A stretch of 64,000 bases of DNA from G965279355 sp965279355 (GTDB taxonomy: Bacteria > Pseudomonadota > Alphaproteobacteria > CACIAM-22H2): positions 2,976,001-3,040,000 of the forward strand of contig OZ257155.1 of assembly GCA_965279355.1 (NCBI GenBank). The letters run 5' to 3'. A model generated the notes under the pieces. It searched no databases and was not told where the DNA came from. It was given only the letters and a program-made list of their open reading frames with translations. Shown piece by piece: positions 1-8,192 of the stretch (its first letter is position 1; the number at the start of each line of letters is the position of its first letter). Both the position numbers and the translations under genes were made by a program.

Positions 1-132
1 GTTGACGCCGACGCTGGCCCAGTCCTCGGGATCGGCGAGCGTGCCGGGATAACGCGCGTTCAGAAAGACAAAGAGAACCGCCAGCAGCCCGAGCGCGAGG
101 ACGACACCGATCAGGAGCATCCTGTTGCGCAC
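1..132 (-). CDS. membrane-anchored protein, N-terminal part only
   Basis: The first 44 codons of a gene that leaves the window on its 3' side. A GTG start is preceded at a good distance by GGAGAGAGG. An in-frame ATG four codons further in is an alternative start. The visible protein begins with a short basic stretch (VRNRM) and then a hydrophobic helix rich in Leu, Val and Ala of about 18 residues, followed by a polar region. This is the pattern of a single N-terminal membrane anchor or uncleaved signal. Nothing visible identifies the family. It is transcribed divergently from the methyltransferase gene to its right, with a 121-bp shared upstream region. Confidence 0.55.
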   Translation of the reverse strand, partial: MRNRMLLIGVVLALGLLAVLFVFLNARYPGTLADPEDWASVGVN

Positions 133-253
133 GATACGGTCCTCTCTCCAGGTGATGCCGCGACGCCAATTCTTCACAAATCCAGCGTCCGCCAAACTGA
201 TATAATAGACGATCTACGCTTCAGACGCGCATCGCTCAGGACACAGGTGACTC

Positions 254-877
254 ATGCCGAAATCCTCAAGACAGCTCCACTGGGACAAGGTGTACGAGAC
301 CAAGGGCGAGGATCAGGTCAGCTGGTTTGAACCCGAGCCGACGCTCTCTCTGGACCTGATTGCCAGGACCGGCGCCGCGAAAACCGATGCGATCATCGAT
401 GTCGGCGCGGGCACGTCGCGGCTGCCGGAAATTCTGGTCCGGGACGGCTACACGGACATCACCGTGCTCGATGTCTCTGAACAGGCCATTGGCAAAATGC
501 TGGCGCGGCAGCCGGCCGGATCGCCGGTGCGCGGTATCGTCGCCGATATCGCGACATGGCAGCCCGAGCGGAGCTACAGCGTGTGGCACGACCGCGCGGT
601 GCTGCATTTCCTGCTCGACGATGCGGAACGGGACGGCTATCGCCGCGCGCTTCTTGCGGCACTCAAACCGGGCGGTCAGGCGATCATCGCAACCTTCGCG
701 CCGACCGGCCCCGAACGCTGCAGCGGCCTGCCGGTGCGGCGTTATGGCGCGGCCGATCTTCAGGCGCTGTTCGGCGACGCCCTTTCGCTTGAGGAGAGTT
801 TCGAATTCGATCACCCCACGCCGGGCGGCGCGATCCAGCGGTTCCATGTCGCGCGGCTGAAACGCGCATCGCCCTAG
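254..877 (+). CDS. class I SAM-dependent methyltransferase
   Basis: A 207-residue Rossmann-fold methyltransferase. SAM-binding motif I is seen as IIDVGAGTSRL near residues 47-57. It is followed by an acidic strand end (VLDVS, about 71-75), a VADIA loop (about 95-99), the WHDRAVLHFL motif (about 110-119) and LKPGG (about 137-141) before the next strand. The length fits small soluble methyltransferases of the Methyltransf_25/11 type. The substrate cannot be told. The start ATG follows the sequence CACAGGTGACTC, a usable ribosome-binding site. The gene is monocistronic. The next gene, arsR-like, has its own promoter 25 bp downstream of this stop. Confidence 0.85.
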   Translation: MPKSSRQLHWDKVYETKGEDQVSWFEPEPTLSLDLIARTGAAKTDAIIDVGAGTSRLPEILVRDGYTDITVLDVSEQAIGKMLARQPAGSPVRGIVADIATWQPERSYSVWHDRAVLHFLLDDAERDGYRRALLAALKPGGQAIIATFAPTGPERCSGLPVRRYGAADLQALFGDALSLEESFEFDHPTPGGAIQRFHVARLKRASP

Positions 878-901
878 CATTTCCGGCCAGCATTTCGGGG
901 G

Positions 902-930
902 TTGACGTTAGGTTAGCCATGACTTACGGT
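902..930 (+). promoter_or_regulatory. candidate promoter of the ArsR-SRPBCC operon
   Basis: A TTGACG -35 box and a weak TACGGT -10 box are separated by 17 bp. The predicted transcription start falls at or within one or two bases of the ArsR start codon, so the mRNA would be leaderless. That fits the absence of any Shine-Dalgarno sequence before this ATG. The -10 box lies inside the palindromic operator, so bound repressor would cover it. This is inference from sequence only. Confidence 0.5.
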
Positions 931-945
931 AAGTCATGGCTAACC
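911..945. promoter_or_regulatory. perfect 35-bp palindrome, probable ArsR operator
   Basis: Two 17-base arms (GGTTAGCCATGACTTAC and its exact reverse complement) flank one central base, with no mismatch. The right arm contains the ATG start codon of the ArsR-like gene and its first two codons. ArsR-family repressors bind inverted repeats over their own promoters, so autoregulation is the natural reading. Transcribed RNA containing the whole palindrome would also form a strong hairpin that buries the start codon. Confidence 0.75.
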
Positions 946-1253
946 CATCAGATGCCCTCGCCGCCCTGTCGGACCCCACCCGCCGCGAGATCTTCGAGCG
1001 GCTGGCGAAAGGCCCGCGTGCCGTGAGCGATCTCGCGGCCGGTCTCGCGGTCAGCCGGCCGGCCGTGTCGCAACATCTCAAGGTCCTCAAATCGTCGGGA
1101 CTGGTGAGCGACCGCGCCCTGGGCACCCGCCGCATCTATCAGATCGATCCAAAGGGTCTGGGCCAGATTCGGCGCTGGCTCGACCAGTTCTGGGATCTCA
1201 GCCTTGAGTCGTTTCGCAACGAAGTCGAGCGAACAGAGGACAACAAATCATGA
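936..1253 (+). CDS. ArsR-family transcriptional regulator (SRPBCC-paired type)
   Basis: A 105-residue winged-helix protein. The helix-turn-helix is visible as VSDLAAGLAVSRPAVSQHLKVLKSSGLV (in two overlapping pieces, about residues 32-59). The wing follows as SDRALGTRRIYQIDP. There is no CxC metal site of the classical metal-sensing ArsR type. It belongs with the subfamily encoded next to an SRPBCC/AHSA1-domain protein. Its ATG lies inside a perfect palindrome, has no ribosome-binding site and may be translated from a leaderless mRNA. Its stop overlaps the next start as ATGA, so the two genes are translationally coupled. The inducer is unknown. Confidence 0.88.
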   Translation: MANPSDALAALSDPTRREIFERLAKGPRAVSDLAAGLAVSRPAVSQHLKVLKSSGLVSDRALGTRRIYQIDPKGLGQIRRWLDQFWDLSLESFRNEVERTEDNKS

Positions 1254-1717
1254 GCATGACCATCGCACCCGCGCCGATAAAGCGTTCCATCCGGGTCAAG
1301 GCAACCCCGGCAAAAGCCTTCGACGTTTTCACCTCGGGCATGGGCCGCTGGTGGCTCAAGTCGCACACGATCAACAAGGCATCGCCGATCAAGACCGTGA
1401 TTGTCGAGCCGAGGGTCGGCGGTGCGTGGTTCGAACAGGGCGAGGATGGATCAACCTGTTCCTGGGGCAAGGTGCTGGCCTGGGATCCGCCGTCGCGACT
1501 GGTGCTGACCTGGCAGATCGATGCGCAGTTTCAGTACGACCCGTCTCTCGAAACCGAAGTCGAAATCCGGTTCGTGCCGTTCGGTGAAGAAACCGAAGTG
1601 CAGCTCGAGCACCGCAATCTCGATCGCTTCGGCGCCGCGGCGGAACAGATTCGCGGCATCTTCGAGTCGCCGGGCGGCTGGCCGGGCCTTCTGTCCGCGT
1701 TTGCCGCGGAGATTTGA
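1250..1717 (+). CDS. SRPBCC (AHSA1-like) domain protein
   Basis: A 155-residue START/Bet v1-like protein of the AHSA1 group. Features are the N-terminal strand KRSIRVKATPAKAFDVFT, the GMGRWW segment, RVGGAWFEQGEDGS and the C-terminal helix region GGWPGLLSAFA. Proteins of this fold form a hydrophobic cavity that binds small ligands. When encoded behind an ArsR-type regulator they are usually of unknown biochemical role. The 4-bp overlap with the regulator indicates one operon and probably a shared inducer. The 3' end is followed by a convergent gene after 30 bp. Confidence 0.85.
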   Translation: MSMTIAPAPIKRSIRVKATPAKAFDVFTSGMGRWWLKSHTINKASPIKTVIVEPRVGGAWFEQGEDGSTCSWGKVLAWDPPSRLVLTWQIDAQFQYDPSLETEVEIRFVPFGEETEVQLEHRNLDRFGAAAEQIRGIFESPGGWPGLLSAFAAEI

Positions 1718-1747
1718 AGCGAGCCGGGCCCCGGCCCCACCGCGGGA

Positions 1748-2251
1748 CTAGGCGCGTGCGCCGTATGGCGTAAGACCGCGCGGTTTATAGACCGACAGAA
1801 TTGTCGCCACGATCAGCACCACGAGTCCGCCCGCGGCATGGACGACAAGCGAATGCTGCAGATGCGGCGGCGCCGTGGCGAAGAGCGTGGTTTCGCCGGC
1901 CAGGCGCGCCGCCTCGGTGATCGCGCGCATCTGCACCAGCAGGACGGCAGCGGCAAAGACGGAGAGGCCGAGTTTCGCGACCACCCAGTAATGCCGCAAC
2001 AGGCCCCACGGCGTACCGAGGGACTGGACAATGCCGGTGATTACCGATGCGAACACCAGCGGCACAATCACAAACCGTGCGATCAGCTCCATCGCGGGAT
2101 ACACCGCCCGCACAATCTCCGTCTGCTCGCTGGTAAGGCCCGCCACGGAAAGCGCGAGAAACGCCGCGACCGCGCCCAGCGATCCGACGGAGGCGCCGAC
2201 ATGCAGGGTCAGGGTGAATTTACGGAGCGCAGGACCGAGGACCATGGCCAT
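1748..2251 (-). CDS. four-helix integral membrane protein (DUF2269-like)
   Basis: About 167 residues with four hydrophobic helices: VGSLGAVAAFLALSVAGL, FVIVPLVFASVITGIV, LGLSVFAAAVLLVQM and AGGLVVLIVATILSVY. The sequence LRKFTLTLHVGASVGSLGAV and the helix spacing resemble DUF2269-type membrane proteins. The function is unknown. A longer frame opens at 2320, but its first 23 codons are antisense-like sequence of a MetE gene-tail relic. The start is therefore placed at ATG 2251, with ATG 2245 as the alternative. A G-rich stretch about 10 bases upstream (GGGGGTAGG, itself from the relic) may act as the ribosome-binding site. Confidence 0.65.
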   Translation of the reverse strand: MAMVLGPALRKFTLTLHVGASVGSLGAVAAFLALSVAGLTSEQTEIVRAVYPAMELIARFVIVPLVFASVITGIVQSLGTPWGLLRHYWVVAKLGLSVFAAAVLLVQMRAITEAARLAGETTLFATAPPHLQHSLVVHAAGGLVVLIVATILSVYKPRGLTPYGARA

Positions 2252-2259
2252 TGCACGGC

Positions 2260-2316
2260 CTACCCCCAAACTTCCTGCGCCGTCTCGACGACGAGCCGCA
2301 GTTTCGCCTTCTGCTG
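2260..2316 (-). pseudogene. gene-tail relic of a MetE-like methyltransferase
   Basis: In the correct frame this stretch reads QQKAKLRLVVETAQEVWG followed by a TAG stop. That is the last 18 codons of the intact MetE-like gene 230 bp away, with one residue changed. By hand count 52 of 57 bases match the 3' end of that gene, in the same orientation, and similarity stops abruptly on the upstream side. It looks like the remains of a tandem second copy, or a duplicated 3' end, left in front of the membrane-protein gene. Confidence 0.8.
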
Positions 2317-2399
2317 CCATGCTCCGGTTTATATCCGGTGTTATGTCGCGCGGCTGAAGCGGCTGTAGATCTTAAATTTGTGGCTCTAATATTAAATTT

Positions 2400-2522
2400 G
2401 TCATCCCAGCGAAAGCTGGGACCCAGATAACCCAATGGTTGGTTTCGTGGCGCTGGGATGTCTCCCGGCGTCGCTCTTAAAGACGGGCGGGATCTCTGGG
2501 TCCCAGCTTTCGCTGGGATGAC
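2400..2522. repeat. composite palindromic intergenic repeat (copy 1)
   Basis: The left arm begins TCATCCCAGCGAAAGCTGGG and continues ACCCAG. The right arm is its exact reverse complement (CTGGGTCCCAGCTTTCGCTG, then GGATGAC). They flank about 70 bp. Each arm also contains its own small hairpin (CCCAGC-GAAA-GCTGGG). The same unit recurs near 9.8, 11.3, 22.3 and 55.2 kb, always between genes, as expected of a REP/BIME- or MITE-like family. Confidence 0.85.
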
Positions 2523-2547
2523 AGATAGAGAAATCGCGAGTTTCTGC

Positions 2548-3666
2548 CTACCCCCAAACCTCCCGCGCCGTCTCGACCACCAGCCGCAGCTTCGCCTTCT
2601 GCTGCTCGTCGCTCATCGCCGCGCCGTCGACCACCGGGGCGAAGCCGCATTGTGGGCTCAGCGCGAGCTGGTCCAGCGGGCAGTATTTCGCGGCTTCGTC
2701 GATGCGGCGTTTCAGCTCGTCCTTGGTTTCCATCTTGCTGGTCTTGGAGCTGACCAGGCCGAGCACGACGATCTTGCCCTTGGGCACAAAGCGCAGCGGC
2801 TCGAAGCCGCCGGAGCGTTCGTCGTCATATTCCAGGAAGAAGCCGTCGGCCTCGACCCCGCCGAACAGCGCCTCGGCCACCATGTCGTAGCCGCCGGCAC
2901 CGCTCCAGCCCGCCTTGTAGTTGCCGCGGCAGAGGTGGATGGCGACGGTCATGTCGTCCGGGCGTTTGGCCATGGACGCATTCAGGAGCCAGACATAGTG
3001 ATCCAGCATCTTCTCCGTCGTGGCGCCGGGTTCGGTCAGCATGGCGCGTTGCTCCGGATCGAGGAACAGGGCGATGCGCACGTCATCGAGCTGCACATAG
3101 GTGCAGCCGAGCCGGCCGAGGTCGGCGAGTTCCTTCTGATACACCGTCGCGATGTCGCGGCGGTAGTCGTCGAGATTGGGATAGGCCTTGTCGCTGATGT
3201 TGGAGCGCGGCGTGCGCGGCTGCAGCATGTTGGGCGACGGCAGGGTGATCTTCGGCACCGCTTTCGTGGCGACGGATTTCAGGAAGCTGAAATGATCGCC
3301 GAAGATGCAGTCCTGATACTGCAGCCGGTCGTTGACCAGGAAGGGCGGCACCTCGATCTGCACCGGCCCGCTGGCGTTGCGGAACGGCAGCTTCATCTTC
3401 TGGTCGCCACGGGCGGTGCCTGATATGGCGAACATGAAATCGAGATACCAGTATTCGCGGCGGAACTCGCCGTCGGTCACAACCTGCAGGCCGACGTCTT
3501 CCTGCAGCTTGACGATATCGCGCACCGCCTTGTCCTCGACCGCGCGCAGCTGCTCGGCGGTGATGCGCCCCGCCTTGAGATCGTCGCGCGCCTTCAGCAA
3601 TTCCTTCGGGCGGTTGAAGCTGCCGACATGATCGGCGCGGAACGGCGGCCTGGTGCGAGCGGACAT
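2548..3666 (-). CDS. MetE C-terminal-domain-like methyltransferase
   Basis: A 372-residue protein made only of the catalytic (C-terminal) TIM-barrel of cobalamin-independent methionine synthase. It shows the early HVGSFNRP segment, VTDGEFRREYWY, QLDDVRIA, the HLCRGN zinc-site motif (His and Cys ligands) and the second cysteine motif SPQCGF near the C terminus. Such single-domain proteins transfer methyl groups to thiols but are not necessarily methionine synthases. The true acceptor is unknown. The start ATG has AGGGGAAA just upstream. An upstream in-frame start is less likely. A second paralogue lies at 46.5-47.6 kb. Confidence 0.85.
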   Translation of the reverse strand: MSARTRPPFRADHVGSFNRPKELLKARDDLKAGRITAEQLRAVEDKAVRDIVKLQEDVGLQVVTDGEFRREYWYLDFMFAISGTARGDQKMKLPFRNASGPVQIEVPPFLVNDRLQYQDCIFGDHFSFLKSVATKAVPKITLPSPNMLQPRTPRSNISDKAYPNLDDYRRDIATVYQKELADLGRLGCTYVQLDDVRIALFLDPEQRAMLTEPGATTEKMLDHYVWLLNASMAKRPDDMTVAIHLCRGNYKAGWSGAGGYDMVAEALFGGVEADGFFLEYDDERSGGFEPLRFVPKGKIVVLGLVSSKTSKMETKDELKRRIDEAAKYCPLDQLALSPQCGFAPVVDGAAMSDEQQKAKLRLVVETAREVWG

Positions 3667-3736
3667 GCGTTTCCCCTGATGTTCGTTGCGGGGGAGTTTA
3701 GCAGCGCTGCGGGTGCTCACGAAAGCGACTCCCTTC

Positions 3737-3761
3737 TTACCTCTCCCACAAGGGGAGAGGG
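3737..3761. repeat. short palindromic repeat (CTCTCCC-n-GGGAGAG type)
   Basis: CTCTCCC and GGGGAGAGG arms around ACAAG form a small hairpin in the 186-bp gap between the MetE-like and LOV-kinase genes. Related CCTCACC...CTCTCC/GGGGAGAGGG segments occur at 9.85-10.01 kb. It looks like a dispersed intergenic repeat and not a terminator, since no T-run follows on either strand. Confidence 0.5.
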
Positions 3762-3852
3762 AGAAGATGGGACGTAGTGCTAAAACGCCGCCCCAGGAGA
3801 AAAAGCACGCCGGACGTGCTGCAGCCTCGCGATCAGCGGTTCGGAACGCGCG

Positions 3853-6800
3853 TCAATCGGCTCTATCGAGAACATTCCTAATGGCATCTGCCAGTTCGGT
3901 CCTCTGATATGGCTTTCTCAGCAACTGGACACCTTGGGATAGCAACGCGCTTCCGCCGTCCGCGTCGATATAGCCCGATGTCAGCAGAATCAGTATCCGT
4001 GGATGCAGGCGGCGCGCTTCCTCGGCCAACTGCATACCGTTCATGCCGCCCGGCATCACGATATCGGTGAACAGGAGATCAACGGAGCTATCCGCGGCGA
4101 GGATGGCAAGGGCAGATTTTGCATCGGCGGCACGACTGACCTTGTAGCCCAGCGTCGTCAGTTGGCGAACGACGTGATCCGCAACCAGTTCATCGTCCTC
4201 GACAACGAGGATTTTTTCTGTGCCCTTGCTGCCGCTCGGGGACGCGCGGAGATCCGGTCTGGCCGCGACCGTATGGGCCACCTCGGGCAGATAGATGCGC
4301 ACGTCTGTGCCGCGCCCGACCACACTGTCGATCTCGATAAATCCGCCGGATTGACTTACAAAACCGTAAACCATGCTGAGGCCGAGCCCGGTTCCCTTGC
4401 CGACTTCCTTGGTGGTGAAAAAAGGTTCGAGAACTCTTGCCACCACAGCGGGCGGCATTCCCGTTCCGTTGTCGGAAACGGAAATCATCGCGTATTGCCC
4501 CGGTTGGCAGTCGGGTTGCCCGGCGAGCGCCTGCGCGTCGAAAACCATCGACGACGTCGCGATTTTAAGCGTGCCGCCATCGGGCATGGCATCGCGGGCG
4601 TTGACAGCGAGGTTCAGGATTGCGGTCTCGATTTGCGTGCGATCCGCGAGAATCGTCGGCGACACGGCGGCCAAGGCCTTCTCTATGACGATATGCTCGC
4701 CGATCGTTATGCGGAGCAGATTTTCAGTTTCCGATATCAGAAAATTCACGTCTAAGCGCTCGGGCAGGAGCGGCTGGCTTCGTGCAAAGGTTAGCAGCCG
4801 CCTTGTCAGATCGGCCGCGCGGTCGCCTGCCATCTGAATTAGCTTCGCCTGTTGGAGGAGTTCGTCATCTACGAGTTTTTCGGCGAGGGTGCCGCTGTTG
4901 CCGACGATCACCGTCAACAGATTGTTGAAGTCATGTGCAATGCCTCCGGTCAGTTGCCCCATGGCCTCCATCTTTTGAACCTGGCGCATCTGTTGTTCCG
5001 TATTCCGCTGGGCCGTCACATCGTTCTGGATGCCGACGAAATATCTGGGCCTCTCGGATCCGAAGGCGATTGGCGAGACGATCAGCTCGTTATGGAACTC
5101 CTCGCCGTCCTTGCGATAGTTAAGGAGCGTGACAGAGGTTGATCGCTTGGCGGCAATCGCCTCGCGGAGGAGTTGAACGGTGGCGGAATCGGTCTGTGCC
5201 CCCTGAAGAAACCGGCAGTTGCGTCCGACCGCCTCGTGCGCGGCGTATCCGGTTATCGTTGTAAAGGCCGGATTGACGAAGACGATCGGATTGTCGGGCT
5301 GCTCCGAATCGGTGATCACGACACCGCTGCCCATTGCCTGGACAGCCGCGGCGAACTGTGCGTTTTCTTCAGCAAGCTGGCGGAGACGGAACTCGTCGTC
5401 ACGGCGAACGAGAATCGTCGACACGAGATAGCTGATCGCCTCGCAAAATTGCACATCTTCCTGGTCGAACATGCGCGGCGTTCGGCTATAAACGCTGAAG
5501 ATGCCGAAGGATCTGCCCTTTGCCCGCAGCATTACGCTGACACCTGAGACCGCGCCGTGCGCACGAACCCACGGCACAGGCTCGAAGCGCGTCTCATTGG
5601 CGTAGTTGGCAACAACAATCGGACCTGTATGCAGCAAATTGAGGCCGGTATGCGGCGTCTTGGCTTTGAAACGGGCTTCACCGACGAGGCCCGGGGTCCA
5701 TCCGGTTCCGGCACAAAGCCGCCAGGTTACTCCGTCTGCTTCCACCTGAAGCATCTGGCAAAGGTCGACGTCGAGCGCCTTGGCCGAGACATCGCAGGTC
5801 TTCTGCAGGAGATCGCTCAGCTCGAGTGGCTCAAACGAGAATTGCCCGACGGCCGCAATCGCCTGCTGGTAGCGACCGTAGGTCTGCGCCGCGTCAAGCG
5901 CCTGATCCAAATGCAGACGCGCCTGCTCTGCTTTCTGTTCGGCCAGAACCTCGCGCGTAATATCGCTTCCCGTGCCGCGGTAGCCTAGAAAAGCACCGTT
6001 GTCGTCGAACAACGGTTTGCCGCTCACCCGTCTGTACCGGGGGCCGGCGGGCGTGACCTGGCAATATTCGAAATCCCGGAATGGCCGGTGTTGCTTAAGA
6101 TCGTCGAGGTGCTGCTGCCAATCGGCCGGCAGGTTGTCGGGGTCAGCCAGGTCCGAGGCCGTTTTTCCGATAAGAGCCTCCGTCGAGGATTCTCCGTTCC
6201 TGCCGCCATAGAATCCGGTGAATCGGAGATCAGGGCCTGTTTCCCAGTACCAGTCCGAGACCGCGTCGGCGAAATCCTTGAAGCGTTGTTCGCTTTGGCG
6301 CGCCTGAGCGGTGGCTTTTTGCTGTTCGCTGCGGGAAACATCGAGGGTATGAGCAACTTCGCGGAGTTCGAGAATGCCGGATTTCTCTTCATCATGCCCC
6401 GAACCGCGGCCGGTATTTTTGGCGGTTCTTGCGAGGGAATATATGCCATCGGAGATTCGTCGGCCGAGCAAAGCGGCGCCAAGAACCCCCAGCGTCACGG
6501 CAGCCAGCCCGCCAGCGCCAAAGATCGCTAGATTGCGCCTGATCGGCTCCGAGTAATCCCCGGCCGGAATGGCCAGGCCAACACTCCATCCCGTGAGTGG
6601 CGCTGGCGTCGTCACGCCGAATGTCCTTATGCCTGCGTGATTTGTACCCGAAAGGGTCCGTTCAATGCCTAATCTGGCTGCCTCCAACATCTCCGGCACC
6701 GCAGCCTTTCGCCCAAAGAATTCATCTTCGCGAGTGGACCGGGCCAGGATCGTGCCTTCGCGGTCGAACACGGTTGCATTCGAGTTTTGGCCGAAGGCGA

Positions 6801-7350
6801 GATTCGCCAGTATTCTGCCGAGATCGCCTCGCGCCTGACTCGCACTCAGAATATATTTCCCGTGGGGGAGGGTGACGGGCACCGCCGCAAAGGTCACCTG
6901 GTCGCCGGTGATGATGCTCGTAAACAAAATCGGTGAAACGGCAGGCTTGCCCGTCGTAACGACCTTCACGTAGGCGCTGAAGGGGGGGCGCTCGAACTTC
7001 GTACCGAGCGGGAAGGACGTATTGAAAATGACTTCGCTGGCATCCTCGGTGAGGAGCGACACGGTTTTCCAGTGAGGCTGGGTTGCAGCAGCGCGTTGCA
7101 CCTCGACATACATTTGTTCGACGTTTCCACCCGTCATCGCCTCCGACACGGCCAATGCGCGCAGGGTGCTCAGCGTGTCGCTCATGCGGAGGTCGATTGC
7201 CGACGCCATCGTGCGCGCGGCAAGGAACAGGCCTCGTTCAATCTCTGCCTGTTCGTGTCGGGCATTGGTGATGCCAACCGCCGCCAGGGCAACCAGAATC
7301 GGCAGGAGACCGGCAAAACCAACGAGGTATAGATAGCGGCGAAGACTCAC
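3853..7350 (-). CDS. hybrid histidine kinase with LOV photosensor domain
   Basis: About 1165 residues from a GTG start preceded by GAGAGA. A TTG 26 codons upstream would add a second hydrophobic stretch and is less likely. Order of parts: membrane helix (about 5-25), periplasmic Cache-like sensor (26-272), second helix (274-296), linker, PAS (353-470), GAF (515-650), LOV-type PAS (665-780), HisKA, HATPase, receiver. The LOV domain carries GRNCRFLQG with photoactive Cys712, NYRKDG, FHNEL and YFVGIQNDVT, so FMN binding and blue-light adduct formation are expected. The kinase His is in GGIAHDFNN (about His806). The ATP-binding G boxes are DNGTGMP and GKGTGLGLS. The C-terminal receiver phospho-acceptor is in FTDIVMP (about Asp1096). 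It is divergent from a stand-alone receiver, a likely relay partner. Confidence 0.9.
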   Translation of the reverse strand: MSLRRYLYLVGFAGLLPILVALAAVGITNARHEQAEIERGLFLAARTMASAIDLRMSDTLSTLRALAVSEAMTGGNVEQMYVEVQRAAATQPHWKTVSLLTEDASEVIFNTSFPLGTKFERPPFSAYVKVVTTGKPAVSPILFTSIITGDQVTFAAVPVTLPHGKYILSASQARGDLGRILANLAFGQNSNATVFDREGTILARSTREDEFFGRKAAVPEMLEAARLGIERTLSGTNHAGIRTFGVTTPAPLTGWSVGLAIPAGDYSEPIRRNLAIFGAGGLAAVTLGVLGAALLGRRISDGIYSLARTAKNTGRGSGHDEEKSGILELREVAHTLDVSRSEQQKATAQARQSEQRFKDFADAVSDWYWETGPDLRFTGFYGGRNGESSTEALIGKTASDLADPDNLPADWQQHLDDLKQHRPFRDFEYCQVTPAGPRYRRVSGKPLFDDNGAFLGYRGTGSDITREVLAEQKAEQARLHLDQALDAAQTYGRYQQAIAAVGQFSFEPLELSDLLQKTCDVSAKALDVDLCQMLQVEADGVTWRLCAGTGWTPGLVGEARFKAKTPHTGLNLLHTGPIVVANYANETRFEPVPWVRAHGAVSGVSVMLRAKGRSFGIFSVYSRTPRMFDQEDVQFCEAISYLVSTILVRRDDEFRLRQLAEENAQFAAAVQAMGSGVVITDSEQPDNPIVFVNPAFTTITGYAAHEAVGRNCRFLQGAQTDSATVQLLREAIAAKRSTSVTLLNYRKDGEEFHNELIVSPIAFGSERPRYFVGIQNDVTAQRNTEQQMRQVQKMEAMGQLTGGIAHDFNNLLTVIVGNSGTLAEKLVDDELLQQAKLIQMAGDRAADLTRRLLTFARSQPLLPERLDVNFLISETENLLRITIGEHIVIEKALAAVSPTILADRTQIETAILNLAVNARDAMPDGGTLKIATSSMVFDAQALAGQPDCQPGQYAMISVSDNGTGMPPAVVARVLEPFFTTKEVGKGTGLGLSMVYGFVSQSGGFIEIDSVVGRGTDVRIYLPEVAHTVAARPDLRASPSGSKGTEKILVVEDDELVADHVVRQLTTLGYKVSRAADAKSALAILAADSSVDLLFTDIVMPGGMNGMQLAEEARRLHPRILILLTSGYIDADGGSALLSQGVQLLRKPYQRTELADAIRNVLDRAD

Positions 7351-7729
7351 AGCGGATCTCTCTGCGTATACCGGTGGTGACGCGCCAATAAAAAAGGCGC
7401 ACCCGGAAGCGGCAATAAAGAGGATCAAACCTCAATATGTATTTGACGCAGCTCTACACCCAGACAGGCGCGCCGCAGCAGTGAGCTTGTTCGGCGCGTG
7501 CCTGGAGAACTCAGTTCCGGTTCGGTACGTATAAAAGCAGACGAGTATTAAAAGTGCATTGATGCAAATCAAGCTGAAGCGCATGCATAAGACAATCGGT
7601 TGTCGTATGTACTACGTAGCGGAATACGAAATTGACGACAGAGCGAATAGACGATTAGCATTTGTAAGAAATTCAGCGCGACTGAATGAGATTTATGACT
7701 GCCAGGGTAGGCGTACAGATCGACTCAAA
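7351..7729. other. AT-rich divergent intergenic region
   Basis: About 380 bp between the LOV kinase and the divergent receiver gene, clearly richer in A and T than its surroundings on the receiver side. It must hold both promoters, but no convincing -35/-10 pair stands out. A small palindrome GAACTCAGTTC lies near 7506-7516. An open frame extends upstream of the receiver start to 7559, but its residues (for example KTIGCRMYYVAEYEIDD) resemble no domain and there is no ribosome-binding site, so it is treated as non-coding. Confidence 0.5.
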
Positions 7730-8095
7730 ATGTCCCTTATTTTAATTGTCGATGACGACCCGCTGATACGGGCTTCGATCAGGGGAATGCTGGCCCCCGA
7801 GGGGCATGGGATTTTAGAGGCGGAGAACGGCAGGAAGGCGGACGCCTTCTTTATCGGAAACCCGCCCGATCTCATGATTACAGACATCCTGATGCCTGAA
7901 CGTGAGGGTATCGAGACGATTTTGACCGTACGGAAACTTCACCCGGGCTTGAAAATTCTGGCGATCTCCGGCGGTGGCCGCACCGGCCGGCTTGATTTTC
8001 TCGAAGTCGCGAAGAAGTTCGGCGCGCATGCGACGCTGCAAAAGCCATTCGATAAAAAGGCTCTCCTGACGGCCGTGCGGGCTCTCCTGGCCTGA
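7730..8095 (+). CDS. stand-alone response-regulator receiver (GGG-loop type)
   Basis: A 121-residue CheY-like receiver with no output domain. It has the acidic cluster VDDDP (residues 8-11), phospho-acceptor Asp52 in MITDILMP, the beta-4 Ser in ISGGG and the conserved Lys in LQKPF. Between beta-4 and beta-5 it carries ISGGGRTGRLDFLEVAKKFGA (two overlapping pieces), an insertion shared with two other receivers in this window. The ATG is chosen because it opens exactly at the first strand. It is divergent from the LOV hybrid kinase, which makes that kinase the first candidate partner. A short gap separates it from the EAL-like gene downstream. Confidence 0.88.
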   Translation: MSLILIVDDDPLIRASIRGMLAPEGHGILEAENGRKADAFFIGNPPDLMITDILMPEREGIETILTVRKLHPGLKILAISGGGRTGRLDFLEVAKKFGAHATLQKPFDKKALLTAVRALLA

Positions 8096-8192
8096 TAGCT
8101 TAATTCCGCGTTAAAAAAATAGGGTTTAGCGCTCATTATTTTTTAACTCTTGATCTCCAGTGTAAGCGACGGGGAGTCTAGAGGAGCGCATT

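Noticed and set aside
7515..7528. 14-mer TTCCGGTTCGGTAC shared with the reverse strand at 42047-42060, upstream of two genes
   Set aside because: A 14-base match between two places is expected by chance in 64 kb, and no third copy was noticed.
7559..7729. 57-codon N-terminal extension of the receiver
   Set aside because: No ribosome-binding site, non-domain sequence. The ATG at 7730 opens exactly at the receiver fold.
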